Below are positions 42,404 to 51,317 of a stretch of 64,000 bases of DNA, piece by piece; within the stretch, counting starts at the first letter, position 1, and each line of letters starts with the position of its first letter. This DNA comes from Phycisphaerae bacterium RAS2 (GTDB lineage: Bacteria > Planctomycetota > Phycisphaerae > UBA1845 > UTPLA1). A program made the position numbers and the translations under genes. The notes beneath the pieces were generated by a model. That model did no database searches and was not told the DNA's origin. It saw nothing but the letters and a program-made list of their open reading frames with translations. The stretch covers positions 1,364,001-1,428,000 of the forward strand of contig CP036352.1 in assembly GCA_007753915.1 (NCBI GenBank). The letters are read 5' to 3'.

Positions 42404-43537
42404 ATGCAAACGCCGAGCTTTCGGGCGAAGGGTATCCTGTGCTGTCTGCTGGTGCTCCAGCTTCACGTCTGGCCGTCGGCCTGTTCGCTGCCGGGACTGC
42501 CCGGGCCGGACGGCTGGATGACCGTTCCGATCAATGTGGGCGATGATCTTGATCGCGCGTTAGAAGGCACCCCGTTTTCCGGCGCGCGCTCGTTGGCGGT
42601 GAATGTCTGGACGAGCGAGTTTCGCGTCGCCTCACCCAGCGGGCTGCACGAACTGACAGGCGCGATGGGCGAGAGTCGGTTTGGCTCAATGGTCCGCTCG
42701 ATTCGAGTTTCAACGAGCGAGGCGTGGGCCGAGGCGGCCTTGGACAGCGACGGCAAACTGACCGCGCTCGCGTCGTCATCCGGGCATTCGTGGGAGCGTC
42801 CGGTTGATTGGGCCAGCGAAGCAACCGGCGATGAAGAATCGCTTCATGATGCGTTGCTGAATGCAAACGATGAACTCATCGTGGCGTCGCAGGCATTGGA
42901 TGCGGCCGTGGCGTTCGGCGTGGATCTCGGCGGAGGTGGAAACGGTAGCGGCTCCGGAGCGAATCCGTCGGCGAAGGTTGGATCGCGATCGCAGGCGATC
43001 AGCGGCGATTTGTCGGGGGTGTTGGGGTTGCTGGCGATTCTGCTGGGGGCGCAGTTCGTCGGGGCAAATTTTCCGGCGATCTTCTTCCTGATTCAGGTGG
43101 TTGTTTCGGTGAGCCTGCTCCTGGCGGTATTCAATCTGGGCGGCGGCGCGCCGCAGCCGACGGGCGGAACCAACAATCCGACCAACAACGGCAGCGGCGG
43201 GCAGTCCGGCGGCACGCCGGTGACGGGTGGCGCGACGCTTCGTGTGAGCAACGTGCTGATCAACGACATACCGATCTGGTATGTCGTGCCCTTGCCGCTG
43301 GCGGGGGAGCAGGCGATCGGCAACTTGCTGGGCGACGAAGCAATTCCATCGGGCGGCTCGCGTGATTTCGACGTGCCGTCCGGCACTCGGAAGGTGAACA
43401 TCATCGTGCCGACCGACACGGATTGCCTGCGCGTGTACCAATGGAACGGCGTGCAGCTCCTCACGGGCGAAGTGACCGAGCTGGTTCAGTCCAATGAGAT
43501 GCAGGGCGTCCTCTATCCCAGCGATTGCGGAGGTTGA
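42404..43537 (+). CDS. Secreted/membrane hypothetical protein, partner of the downstream metzincin
   Basis: 377 residues from the ATG with GGAG 8 nt upstream. An N-terminal signal sequence ends near Pro-Ser-Ala-Cys (possible lipoprotein). A Ser/Asp-rich extracytoplasmic region (40-200) is followed by two close hydrophobic segments (~210-250: Leu-Gly-Leu-Leu-Ala-Ile-Leu-Leu-Gly; Phe-Phe-Leu-Ile-Gln-Val-Val-Val) then a Gly/Asn/Thr-rich linker and a C-terminal beta domain. No family recognised. It ends 2 bp before the metzincin start, so the two are probably cotranslated. Confidence 0.62.
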   Translation: MQTPSFRAKGILCCLLVLQLHVWPSACSLPGLPGPDGWMTVPINVGDDLDRALEGTPFSGARSLAVNVWTSEFRVASPSGLHELTGAMGESRFGSMVRSIRVSTSEAWAEAALDSDGKLTALASSSGHSWERPVDWASEATGDEESLHDALLNANDELIVASQALDAAVAFGVDLGGGGNGSGSGANPSAKVGSRSQAISGDLSGVLGLLAILLGAQFVGANFPAIFFLIQVVVSVSLLLAVFNLGGGAPQPTGGTNNPTNNGSGGQSGGTPVTGGATLRVSNVLINDIPIWYVVPLPLAGEQAIGNLLGDEAIPSGGSRDFDVPSGTRKVNIIVPTDTDCLRVYQWNGVQLLTGEVTELVQSNEMQGVLYPSDCGG

Positions 43538-43539
43538 CC

Positions 43540-46020
43540 GTGGCGAGTCACAACGCACAGAAGGGGTCGGCAAGGAAGGCATCTCGCGGAGCGTCAACGA
43601 TGAGTTTCGGTAACGAAGGGAAGCGTGAGTTCGCCGCAGAGAAGTCGCGTTCCTCCGGTGTGGCGAGCCGATGGATGAGTGTCATATTCATGTCTCTCTT
43701 TGCATCGATCCTCCTCGGGTCGGTGTGGTCCTCGATGGTTCGCTCCGAGCCGCCGGGCGGGGGCGTTACCGGAGCAGTGGAACCGCCGGCGATGCAGCCC
43801 GCGGCGAAGATTTCCAAACCGATGAAGGATCGACAGGTTCAGGGCGGTTGGTGCCGCTATCCTGAGGGTCGGCCTCGCGCGCCGCAGCCGCCCGAAGGCG
43901 TGCTGCGATTGCTGGGTGTGTTGGAAGCCGAGCCGAACAACACGGTGGAAACGGCGCAAGTGCTTCCACTGGGAACGGCGCAGGGGCAGGATGTGGACCT
44001 GAATTTAACGGGGTCGGCCAGCTCCGCCGGCGACGTTGACTTTTATCGCTTTTCAGCCCAGAAGGGCGACATCATCGGCGTCGCGGTGGTGGGGGTCGGG
44101 TCGATGGACCCGGTGACGACCCTGGTTCGCGGCAGCGACGGTTCGGCGATCTTCCTGAACGATGATTTCGAATTTCACACCTTCATTTTTCCGGAGTCAG
44201 CGCCATGGCCGGGCGGCGATCAGTTCACGGATTCCGCCATGACCTATGTCGTTCCGGTCACGGGTCAGTATCTCGTACGGGTGCAGGCATTCAGCGGTTT
44301 GAGCACTGGCGATTACCAGCTTCGATTGCGCAGCCGCAAGCCCAATTTGCACAAGCTCGAATCGCCGGGGCAACAGATCGTGTTTCTCGATTTCGACGGC
44401 GCGAACATCAACGTCTGCGAGATTTTCGGGTGCTTCCCTCCGCTCAATCCGCCATTTCGAACGCTGTCTCCGCTTGCCGGCTTCCTCCCGAACTGGGGTC
44501 TGAATGCCAACCAGGAATCGGCCGTGATCGACGCCATCATCGCGGTGGTCAAGGAGAATTTCGACAGCTTGCGACTCGCTTCGTTGAACGGCAACCTCGA
44601 CGCCGGTGACCCGCCGGGCAGCTTTGACGTGATCGTGCTCAACAGCCGCGATCACATGGACCCGTTCGGCCAGCCGAACGTCACGCGCGTGATCATCGGC
44701 GGCACGGTGGATGAGTTCACGATCGACACGATTGGTCTGGCGCAGTTCATCGACCCGGGGAACTACGCGCCGGAGGACACGTCGGTCGTGCTGCTGGATT
44801 ACTTGAGCGAGGCACCGGGCGGCAGCCCGATTTGCTGCTCAATCAATGACCTGCCGCGTGCGCCGGGCTTCACGATGGTGCAGGCCGTGGGGGTCGTCGT
44901 CGGGAACATTGTTTCGCACGAGCTGGGGCACTGTCTGGGCAACTGGCACTCGACGGTGTTGAACGGCGTGACAAACATCATGGACGAAGGCGGGAACATC
45001 CTGGCTCTGGCCGGAGCGGGCGTGGATGGTGTGCTCGGCACGGGCGACGACGCGGACATCGACTTCATTCCTGACACGTTCAGCACCTTTGAAGATCTGT
45101 TTATCGGCACGAACTCGACGGATGTCAACACGGCATTCGGCCTGGCAACCGGGGCGCTTCCGGCCGTGCCGCCGACGCTGCTCAATGTCCTGCCAATCGT
45201 GGACAGCGATCTTGGCGAATTAGGACAAATCACCGTGACCTTCAGCGAGCCGGTGCTGGGCGTGACGGCGGCGGCGTTGCGGGTGAACGGCGTGGCGGCG
45301 TCAAGCGTCAGCGGAGCGGGCGGCGGGCCGTATCTGTTCCAGGGGTTCATCGCGCCGGGCGACGGTCCGGCGGTGGTGGAGCTTGCCGCGGGTCAGATTC
45401 GAGACGGCGTGGGAAACACGTTCACAGGCGGGAATTGGCAGTATCAGATTCGCGATTGCAATGCCAATCGGGTGCTGGACACGACGGAAATCGAGGACGG
45501 CCTCCTTGCCGATTGCAATGACAACGGCGTGCCCGATGTCTGTGAAGCGGGGGTGCTGCGATCACAAACGGTGCCGGCGGCGACGATCGCGGCCGGCCAA
45601 TCCATTCAGTTGGGCGAGTACCTGCCTTTCATCGGCGGACAGGAACCGATCGAGTACGAGTGGGAGCTGCGCGGCAATCCCTCCGGTGAGGTCGCGAATG
45701 GATTCGACCCATCCTATGGACCGTTGCAGCCCGGGACGTACGTGGTCAAGGCGACCGCGGCTGACTCGGCAGGCTGTCAGGCGGTCGGGTTTGTCACGGT
45801 GTTTGTCCTCAGCTCGGGGGGCGACGGCGGTGAGCCAAACGGAAATGGCAACACGAACGGAGCGCCGAATCCGAATCCGAACGGCAACAACAATTTAATT
45901 CCGCCGTGCGGGGATGGCGTGATGTGCGGCGCGACGGGCGGCGGCATGACGATTCTGATGACGCTGATCGGTTCGTCGGTGGGCTTGCGGGTTTTTTCGC
46001 GGCGCAGCCGACGGCGATGA
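43540..46020 (+). CDS. Secreted metzincin-type metalloprotease with PPC domain and C-terminal anchor
   Basis: 826 residues from a GTG with GGAGG 6 nt upstream. A membrane/signal segment (~36-56) precedes a PPC pre-peptidase C-terminal domain (~130-265, Glu-Ala-Glu-Pro-Asn-Asn-Thr). The zinc site is His-Glu-Leu-Gly-His-Cys-Leu-Gly-Asn-Trp-His at ~460-470, an exact HExxHxxGxxH motif, followed by a possible Met-turn (Asn-Ile-Met-Asp). A bacterial Ig-like region and 'Asp-Cys-Asn-x-Asn' repeats (Asp-Cys-Asn-Asp-Asn-Gly-Val-Pro-Asp) follow. The C-terminus is Asn/Gly/Pro-rich, then a helix and an Arg-rich end, like a protein-sorting tail. It probably degrades extracellular protein. Confidence 0.82.
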   Translation: MASHNAQKGSARKASRGASTMSFGNEGKREFAAEKSRSSGVASRWMSVIFMSLFASILLGSVWSSMVRSEPPGGGVTGAVEPPAMQPAAKISKPMKDRQVQGGWCRYPEGRPRAPQPPEGVLRLLGVLEAEPNNTVETAQVLPLGTAQGQDVDLNLTGSASSAGDVDFYRFSAQKGDIIGVAVVGVGSMDPVTTLVRGSDGSAIFLNDDFEFHTFIFPESAPWPGGDQFTDSAMTYVVPVTGQYLVRVQAFSGLSTGDYQLRLRSRKPNLHKLESPGQQIVFLDFDGANINVCEIFGCFPPLNPPFRTLSPLAGFLPNWGLNANQESAVIDAIIAVVKENFDSLRLASLNGNLDAGDPPGSFDVIVLNSRDHMDPFGQPNVTRVIIGGTVDEFTIDTIGLAQFIDPGNYAPEDTSVVLLDYLSEAPGGSPICCSINDLPRAPGFTMVQAVGVVVGNIVSHELGHCLGNWHSTVLNGVTNIMDEGGNILALAGAGVDGVLGTGDDADIDFIPDTFSTFEDLFIGTNSTDVNTAFGLATGALPAVPPTLLNVLPIVDSDLGELGQITVTFSEPVLGVTAAALRVNGVAASSVSGAGGGPYLFQGFIAPGDGPAVVELAAGQIRDGVGNTFTGGNWQYQIRDCNANRVLDTTEIEDGLLADCNDNGVPDVCEAGVLRSQTVPAATIAAGQSIQLGEYLPFIGGQEPIEYEWELRGNPSGEVANGFDPSYGPLQPGTYVVKATAADSAGCQAVGFVTVFVLSSGGDGGEPNGNGNTNGAPNPNPNGNNNLIPPCGDGVMCGATGGGMTILMTLIGSSVGLRVFSRRSRRR

Positions 46021-46104
46021 ACGGACTGCCTGGCTGTTCGACGGACGCCGCGATCCATCGCGCGGTGGTTGACCGCGGAGCGGCGCGGTAAAACAGCGGT
46101 CGCC

Positions 46105-46494
46105 ATGAAAGACGGACTCGTACCCGGCGTTCAGCGCGAAGTGAGTTTTGTTGTCGAAGACTCGATGTCTCCGATCTTCGATGGTCGGCAGGTGCATCGC
46201 GTCTGCGCGACGTGGACACTCGTTCATTACATGGAGCTGGCCGGTCGTCTGGTGCTGATCGATTTCCTGGACGAAGGGGAAGAGGGCGTCGGCAGCCATG
46301 TTTCGTGCGATCATCTCGCTCCCGCTCCGGTCGGCAGCACGGTTCGCGTCGAGGCGACCGTTCGGGATGTGACGGATCGGGAGCTGGTCTGCGACGTGGT
46401 GGCCATGCGGGATTCGCATGTCGTGGCGACCGGCCGAACGGTGCAGAAGGTCTTTCCACGCGACGTACTCAAGCGTATCCTTCACGAAGCCTGA
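46105..46494 (+). CDS. FlK-like hotdog thioesterase
   Basis: 129 residues from the ATG at 46105 (no strong ribosome site; a TTG 36 bp upstream is possible). Hotdog fold with 'Ala-Thr-Trp-Thr-Leu-Val-His-Tyr-Met-Glu-Leu-Ala' (catalytic Thr and Glu) and 'Val-Gly-Ser-His-Val...Asp-His-Leu-Ala-Pro-Ala-Pro-Val-Gly' (catalytic His), as in fluoroacetyl-CoA thioesterase FlK and related acyl-CoA thioesterases. The substrate is unknown; fluoroacetate is not implied. Confidence 0.75.
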   Translation: MKDGLVPGVQREVSFVVEDSMSPIFDGRQVHRVCATWTLVHYMELAGRLVLIDFLDEGEEGVGSHVSCDHLAPAPVGSTVRVEATVRDVTDRELVCDVVAMRDSHVVATGRTVQKVFPRDVLKRILHEA

Positions 46495-46567
46495 CGGGCG
46501 CCGCACTCGCGATTTGCGGGGCGCGCCGGGTTGCACTTTTCAAGAACCAAGCGGGAGACGAACCATC

Positions 46568-46876
46568 ATGGTGAAACTGGTCGCGGTGTATCGCAAGCCC
46601 GAAGATCCGGCGGCGTTTGACAAGCATTATTTCGAGACGCACCTGCCGCTGGCGAAGAAGATGCCGGGGTTGATCCGGGCCGAATTGGAGCGGGGTCGCG
46701 GCACGCCCAATCCGGAGTGGGAGCCGCCGCATCTGGCGGCGCACCTGTACTTCAAGGACATGGACGCGCTGAAGGCGGCGCTGGCGTCGCCGGAGGGCAA
46801 GGCCGCCGGGAAGGACCTGATGGGCTTCGCCGGTAAGTACGTTCGGATGTTCTTCACGGAAGTGGTTGAGGCCTGA
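46568..46876 (+). CDS. EthD-family protein
   Basis: 102 residues. It follows the EthD dimeric alpha-beta barrel pattern: Val-Ala-Val-Tyr-Arg-Lys-Pro-Glu-Asp-Pro start, 'FDKHYFETHLPLAKKMPGL', 'LYFKDMDALKAALASPEGK', ending in Phe-Phe-Thr-Glu. EthD accompanies a cytochrome P450 in ether degradation, but most relatives have no known role. It lies between the thioesterase and the L,D-transpeptidase on the same strand. Confidence 0.78.
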   Translation: MVKLVAVYRKPEDPAAFDKHYFETHLPLAKKMPGLIRAELERGRGTPNPEWEPPHLAAHLYFKDMDALKAALASPEGKAAGKDLMGFAGKYVRMFFTEVVEA

Positions 46877-46887
46877 ACCAGCGCGGC

Positions 46888-47586
46888 GTGACGGATGACT
46901 CTGTTCCGGCCCCTTTGCGGCGACCCATGCGACGGACCGCCCTGATCATTGTCATTGCCCTGGCTGCGTGCGCCATCGTGTATGTGCCGCTGCGATGTCA
47001 CCTCATGCAGGACGCTGCGCCGAGCGAGCCGGTCCTCGTCGCGGGGGAGGCCTGCCCGCCGGAGGTGCTTGCCCGGCTGGACGAAGCGGGCTGGCGTGAG
47101 CGTGTCGGCGAGGAACTTGGGTTGTGGGTCAGTGCGGGCCATCAGCGGCTGGTGGGGCTGCGCGGCGGGCGCGTCGAATTCATCCATGTCTGTTCGACGG
47201 CGGCGCGCGGACTGGGCGGCCGGGAGAATTCCTTTCAGACGCCGCTGGGCTGGCATGCGATTGAGGAAAAAATCGGCGCGGGCCAGCCGTGGGGGACGAT
47301 CTTCATTGAGCGCAAACCGGTGGGCAAGCCGTGGTCGCCCGATCAGCCGACCGAGAAGGATTATGTCTTGTCACGCATTCTTTGGCTGCGCGGGTTGGAG
47401 CCGGGCGTGAACCAGGGCAAGGGCTTCGATTCGCACGATCGCTACATCTACGTTCACGGTACGCCGGCCGAGGGGAAACTGGGCACGCCGGCGTCCATGG
47501 GATGCATTCGGCTTTCGAACGACGACGTGATCGCGCTGTTCGATCGCGTGCCGAGCGGGACGAAGCTGCTGATCACGGAGTGGTAG
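46888..47586 (+). CDS. L,D-transpeptidase (YkuD family)
   Basis: 232 residues from a GTG; an ATG at 46927 is an alternative. One N-terminal anchor helix (~17-35). The YkuD catalytic domain has His-Gly-Thr-Pro and the nucleophile motif Ser-Met-Gly-Cys-Ile-Arg (~204-209). A conserved 'Phe-Gln-Thr-Pro-Leu-Gly' with a preceding disordered region lies upstream. It forms 3-3 cross-links or attaches proteins to peptidoglycan, so it points to a real cell wall. A hairpin after it at 47678-47705 can end its transcript. Confidence 0.88.
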   Translation: MTDDSVPAPLRRPMRRTALIIVIALAACAIVYVPLRCHLMQDAAPSEPVLVAGEACPPEVLARLDEAGWRERVGEELGLWVSAGHQRLVGLRGGRVEFIHVCSTAARGLGGRENSFQTPLGWHAIEEKIGAGQPWGTIFIERKPVGKPWSPDQPTEKDYVLSRILWLRGLEPGVNQGKGFDSHDRYIYVHGTPAEGKLGTPASMGCIRLSNDDVIALFDRVPSGTKLLITEW

Positions 47587-47677
47587 CAAATTCGCATTGC
47601 CGAGTATCGAGTATAAATCCGCGATCCCATCAATATTGCGTATCGGTATTGTCGCGAATGAACGCCATTATTATGAA

Positions 47678-47705
47678 AAAGCCCCAGGTAATTCCCTGGG
47701 GCTTT
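47678..47705. terminator. Bidirectional rho-independent terminator
   Basis: AAAGCCCCAGG (47678-47688) and CCTGGGGCTTT (47695-47705) are exact inverted copies with a 6-nt loop. On the minus strand five Ts (complement of 47676-47680) follow the stem. It lies between the convergent L,D-transpeptidase and citrate synthase genes and is a strong terminator for the latter. Confidence 0.85.
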
Positions 47706-47757
47706 GAACTTGCGCTAGAAATGAAATCGCGTAGCGATCCGTGTACAAGTGATCGCT

Positions 47758-48960
47758 TCACCCGCGCTGATCGATCGGCACGTACGTCGCTTCCATCGGA
47801 CCTTCGTAGACGGCGCGGGGGCGGAAGATGCGATTCTCCGGGAGGTATTCCAGCACGCGGGCCACCCAGCCGGCCGTGCGCGAGACGGCGAAGATGACCG
47901 GGAAGAGCGGCGGGGGGAAGCCGATCGCCTGATAGACCAGCCCGGAATAGAAATCGACGTTTGGAAAGATCGGCTTGCCGGCGGTCTGCATGGCGGCGCA
48001 AACCGCCTCCTCCACGGCAACCGCCGTATCGAACACCTGGGCCATGCCGCGATCGTGACACAATTTCTCGGCGTAGGTCTTGAGCACGCGGGCGCGCGGG
48101 TCATAGGCTTTGTACACGCGGTGGCCGAAGCCGATGATCTTCTCGCCCTTGGCCATTTTCGCCGCGACCCAGTCCTTGGCCTTGGCCGGGCCGCCGATGT
48201 GCTCGAGGTCGTCCAGAGCGGCTTCGTTCGCGCCACCGTGCAGCGGGCCGCGCAGCGAGCCGATAGCCGCGGCGATGGTTGAATACATGTCCGCCAGGCA
48301 ACTGTGCACGATCATCGACGTGAACGTCGACGCGTTCATGCCGTGGTCGGCCTGCAGAATCAGCGTCACGTCGATGACCTGTTCGGTGACAGGGTCGGGC
48401 TTTTCCCCGTACATCATGTACAGATAGTTCGCAGTGAACGAAAGCTTCGGATCGGGCTGGATCGGTTGAAGACCCTGTCGCACCCGGGCGATGGCCGAAG
48501 CCGCGGTGCGCAGCCGGCTCAAGATACGAATGCCGACGGCGACTTCGCTCGCCAGCCCGTCGGCCGGATTGGAAACGTATTCGGTGATCTTGCGCCCGGC
48601 CGGATCGTGGCACCCCAGCGCCGCAATGACCGTTTGGAGCATGTTCATCGGATGGGCGTCGCGCGGCATGGCGGCGATCATCTGCATCACGGAGTCGGGC
48701 AGCTTCGCCTCGGCGTTGAGCAGGGCGTCAAACGACTCCAGCTCCTTCCGCGTCGGCAGCTTTCCGTGAATCAGCAGGTATGCGACCTCTTCGTAGTTAC
48801 TGTGCTTGCAGAGGTCTTCGATGGAATAACCGCGATAGATCAACCGGCCCTTTTCGCCATCGACGAAACCGACCTTGGTGATGTTGGTGATGGCCCCTTC
48901 CAGGCCGCGGCCCAGGTCAATCTTGACGGGAAACTCGATTCGGCCGACGTAATTCGCCAT
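47758..48960 (-). CDS. gltA: Citrate synthase
   Basis: Condenses acetyl-CoA and oxaloacetate. The 400-residue product is the short type II/PrpC-like form. Catalytic residues: His in His-Gly-Gly-Ala-Asn-Glu, His in Gly-Phe-Gly-His-Arg-Val-Tyr-Lys and Asp in Asn-Val-Asp-Phe-Tyr-Ser-Gly. 'Arg-Ile-Phe-Arg-Pro-Arg-Ala-Val-Tyr' at the end is typical. Together with sucC on the other strand, it shows TCA-cycle function. A methylcitrate synthase role cannot be excluded from sequence alone. A promoter lies about 90 bp upstream. Confidence 0.93.
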   Translation of the reverse strand: MANYVGRIEFPVKIDLGRGLEGAITNITKVGFVDGEKGRLIYRGYSIEDLCKHSNYEEVAYLLIHGKLPTRKELESFDALLNAEAKLPDSVMQMIAAMPRDAHPMNMLQTVIAALGCHDPAGRKITEYVSNPADGLASEVAVGIRILSRLRTAASAIARVRQGLQPIQPDPKLSFTANYLYMMYGEKPDPVTEQVIDVTLILQADHGMNASTFTSMIVHSCLADMYSTIAAAIGSLRGPLHGGANEAALDDLEHIGGPAKAKDWVAAKMAKGEKIIGFGHRVYKAYDPRARVLKTYAEKLCHDRGMAQVFDTAVAVEEAVCAAMQTAGKPIFPNVDFYSGLVYQAIGFPPPLFPVIFAVSRTAGWVARVLEYLPENRIFRPRAVYEGPMEATYVPIDQRG

Positions 48961-49046
48961 GATGCATGCCTTGTGGTGTGTGGAGTGTCAGATTCGTGTT
49001 GCCTGCCTGCCGTGGAGTGTGTTCGACCATTTCTGTTGCCGGCGGA

Positions 49047-49075
49047 AGTATAGGGCAAGCACCGGGGCTTGTGAA
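49047..49075 (-). promoter_or_regulatory. Sigma70-like promoter of gltA
   Basis: Minus-strand TTCACA (49075-49070) and TATACT (49052-49047) with 17-bp spacing. The -10 box is about 85 bp upstream of the gltA ATG. Confidence 0.45.
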
Positions 49076-49215
49076 CGCAAGCGCTCGCCGCCGCCATGGT
49101 TGGAATCGGCTCGCAGGGCCGTTACGATTGCGAACTTTCCGAAAGAAGGCGACCCGGGCCGACGCGGCCGGTCGGCGTTATCGGATAGGGACTCAACCAC
49201 ACGGAGCCACACACC

Positions 49216-50391
49216 ATGAAGGTCCACGAATATCAGGCGCGACAACTGCTGCAGAAGGCCGGCGCACCGGTGCCGAACTTCGAAGTCATCGACCAGCCCG
49301 CCCAGGCGGCGGCGGCGATCAAGGCGCTGGGAGGGGGGAATCTCGTCGTGAAGGCGCAGGTTCACGCCGGCGGTCGCGGCAAGGCCGGCTACGTGGTGCT
49401 GTCCGACAACCCCGCCGACATCGAGCAGCATTGCAAGCGCATGCTGACCGTGCCGATGGTGTCGAAGCAGACCGGGCCGCAGGGCATCGCGGTGCGCAAA
49501 GTGCTGCTCGCGCCGGCCGTGGAGATCGACAAGGAGTATTACGTCGGCATGGTGGTGGATCGGGCGAAGAATTGCCCGGTGGTGATGGTCTCGCGCGAAG
49601 GCGGGGTGGAGATCGAGGAAGTCGCCGCAAAGAACCCTGACGCGATCATCAAGGAATGGCTGCACCCGCAGATGGGGCTGCAACCGTTTCAGGTTCGGCG
49701 GCTGTGCGACGCGTTGGGGCTGACCGGAGATCATGCGAAGCAGGCCGGCGCGACGATGGCAGCGCTGGCGAAGTTGTTCGTGCAATACGATTGCAGCCTC
49801 GCGGAGATCAACCCGCTTGTGTTGACGAAGGCGGCGGGGAGCACGCCGGGCCAGATCATGGCGATCGACGCGAAGTTCAATTTTGATGACAACGCACTCT
49901 TCCGTCACCCCGACTTGCAGGAGATGTTCGACCCGACCGAGGAGAACCCCAACGAGCTGCGGGCGCAGAAGTTCAACCTGAGCTACATCGCCCTGGACGG
50001 CAACATCGGCTGCCTCGTGAACGGGGCCGGCCTTGCGATGAGTACGATGGATATCATCAAGCTGCACGGCGGCGAGCCGGCGAACTTTCTCGATGTCGGC
50101 GGGTCGGTCACGCCTGAAGGGGCCGTCGAGGCGTTTCGGATCATTCTGGCCGACCCGAAGGTGAAGGGCATTCTGGTGAACATCTTCGGCGGCATTGCCA
50201 AGTGCGACGTGATCGCCGAGGCGCTGATCCACGCGGCCAAGGAAGTGGGCTTCAAGATTCCCGTCGTCGTGCGGCTGGAAGGCACGAACGTGGAACGCGC
50301 GCGAAAGCTGCTGGCCGAGGCGAACCTGCCGCAGCTGGTCCCGGCGGCCGATTTGACCGACGCGGCGAAGAAGGCGTGCGCGGCGGTGTGA
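49216..50391 (+). CDS. sucC: Succinyl-CoA synthetase (ADP-forming) beta subunit
   Basis: 391 residues. ATP-grasp domain with Met-Lys-Val-His-Glu-Tyr-Gln-Ala start, His-Ala-Gly-Gly-Arg-Gly-Lys-Ala-Gly, Glu-Ile-Asn-Pro-Leu-Val; C-terminal CoA-ligase domain with Gly-Gly-Ser-Val-Thr-Pro-Glu and Asn-Ile-Phe-Gly-Gly-Ile-Ala-Lys-Cys-Asp. It forms succinyl-CoA synthetase with SucD. No sucD follows: the next gene is an AT-richer PIN-like protein. GGAG precedes the ATG by ~9 nt. Confidence 0.95.
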   Translation: MKVHEYQARQLLQKAGAPVPNFEVIDQPAQAAAAIKALGGGNLVVKAQVHAGGRGKAGYVVLSDNPADIEQHCKRMLTVPMVSKQTGPQGIAVRKVLLAPAVEIDKEYYVGMVVDRAKNCPVVMVSREGGVEIEEVAAKNPDAIIKEWLHPQMGLQPFQVRRLCDALGLTGDHAKQAGATMAALAKLFVQYDCSLAEINPLVLTKAAGSTPGQIMAIDAKFNFDDNALFRHPDLQEMFDPTEENPNELRAQKFNLSYIALDGNIGCLVNGAGLAMSTMDIIKLHGGEPANFLDVGGSVTPEGAVEAFRIILADPKVKGILVNIFGGIAKCDVIAEALIHAAKEVGFKIPVVVRLEGTNVERARKLLAEANLPQLVPAADLTDAAKKACAAV

Positions 50392-50456
50392 CAAAAGCGA
50401 ATAAACGGAATCAACAATCGATCAGCATCTGCTATCTGGTGGAATTAGCGGTGTGT

Positions 50457-51272
50457 ATGAAATGCAAAGGCGTTGGGATTTGCCTTGATACATGCGTCAT
50501 TAATTGGCTTGAGAAGCAGAAAGGCGTCGCAGAGATAGTAAACCGGGCGACTCAACAAGACGTTCGTTTTCTAATATCTGAAATAAACCTTGTCGAGTTG
50601 CTTCGCACTCAAGATAGGGGCAAGCGAGCTAAGTTATGCAAGACTGTTTCTGATCTCCTGCAGCAAGGAGGCGATCAGATCCTGCGATGGCCCGGTCGAT
50701 TCTTTTCGAGTATTCCATCAAGTGATGACGAAATCAACTGGTATTGCACTGATAGGAATTCAATTTGGCATTCGCTTGTAAAGTCACCTAATACTACGAG
50801 GTGTGATGCCGAGCTCGATCAGTTTGTAAATAGTCAACTCAAACCGATAGTGAGCCGCATTGAGAAATGCCGAGAACTTCTCAATAACAAGGAACTCAAT
50901 GGGAAGAGTGTCGGGATCAATGAGTATCTTGAATTGTTAATCGACAATGAGGAGAATAGGTTCAAGCTTCTTGAGATTTGCTTTCCCAATTGTGAAAAAT
51001 CGGACTTGTGGAGGTTGAGTATATTTAGATTATATTGGGAAATGATATTAACGTCGATTTGGCGGCATGGTTTTCAGCAAATGTCTGTAAAGCCGAACAA
51101 GAAAAAGTTTGCTGGAGAGCTTGATATCCAACAGCTACTCTATCTAAAAGGCCCGGCAGATATTCTTCTTACGAATGATACTGGACTTAGAGATACCGCT
51201 CACTGCCTAGATGCCAGGCATGGCTTTGCGCCGAAAGTTCAGTGTGGTATCGATTACTTTGCGAAACTGTAG
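50457..51272 (+). CDS. PIN-like domain protein (AT-richer, probably acquired)
   Basis: 271 residues. N-terminal Ile-Cys-Leu-Asp-Thr-Cys-Val-Ile-Asn-Trp-Leu, then Ile-Ser-Glu-Ile-Asn-Leu-Val-Glu-Leu-Leu, and near the C-terminus Ile-Leu-Leu-Thr-Asn-Asp-Thr-Gly-Leu-Arg-Asp: three acidic clusters in PIN order (Asp, Glu, Asp). The middle ~170 residues are helical and unfamiliar. Base composition is much richer in A/T than all neighbours, and it lies directly behind sucC. PIN enzymes cut RNA. No antitoxin gene is next to it, so a toxin role is only a possibility. A GTG overlapping the sucC stop is an alternative start. Confidence 0.65.
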   Translation: MKCKGVGICLDTCVINWLEKQKGVAEIVNRATQQDVRFLISEINLVELLRTQDRGKRAKLCKTVSDLLQQGGDQILRWPGRFFSSIPSSDDEINWYCTDRNSIWHSLVKSPNTTRCDAELDQFVNSQLKPIVSRIEKCRELLNNKELNGKSVGINEYLELLIDNEENRFKLLEICFPNCEKSDLWRLSIFRLYWEMILTSIWRHGFQQMSVKPNKKKFAGELDIQQLLYLKGPADILLTNDTGLRDTAHCLDARHGFAPKVQCGIDYFAKL

Positions 51273-51317
51273 TATGCCAGTCTCGTAGGGCAGGTCATTG
51301 ACCCGACGAATCAACTA

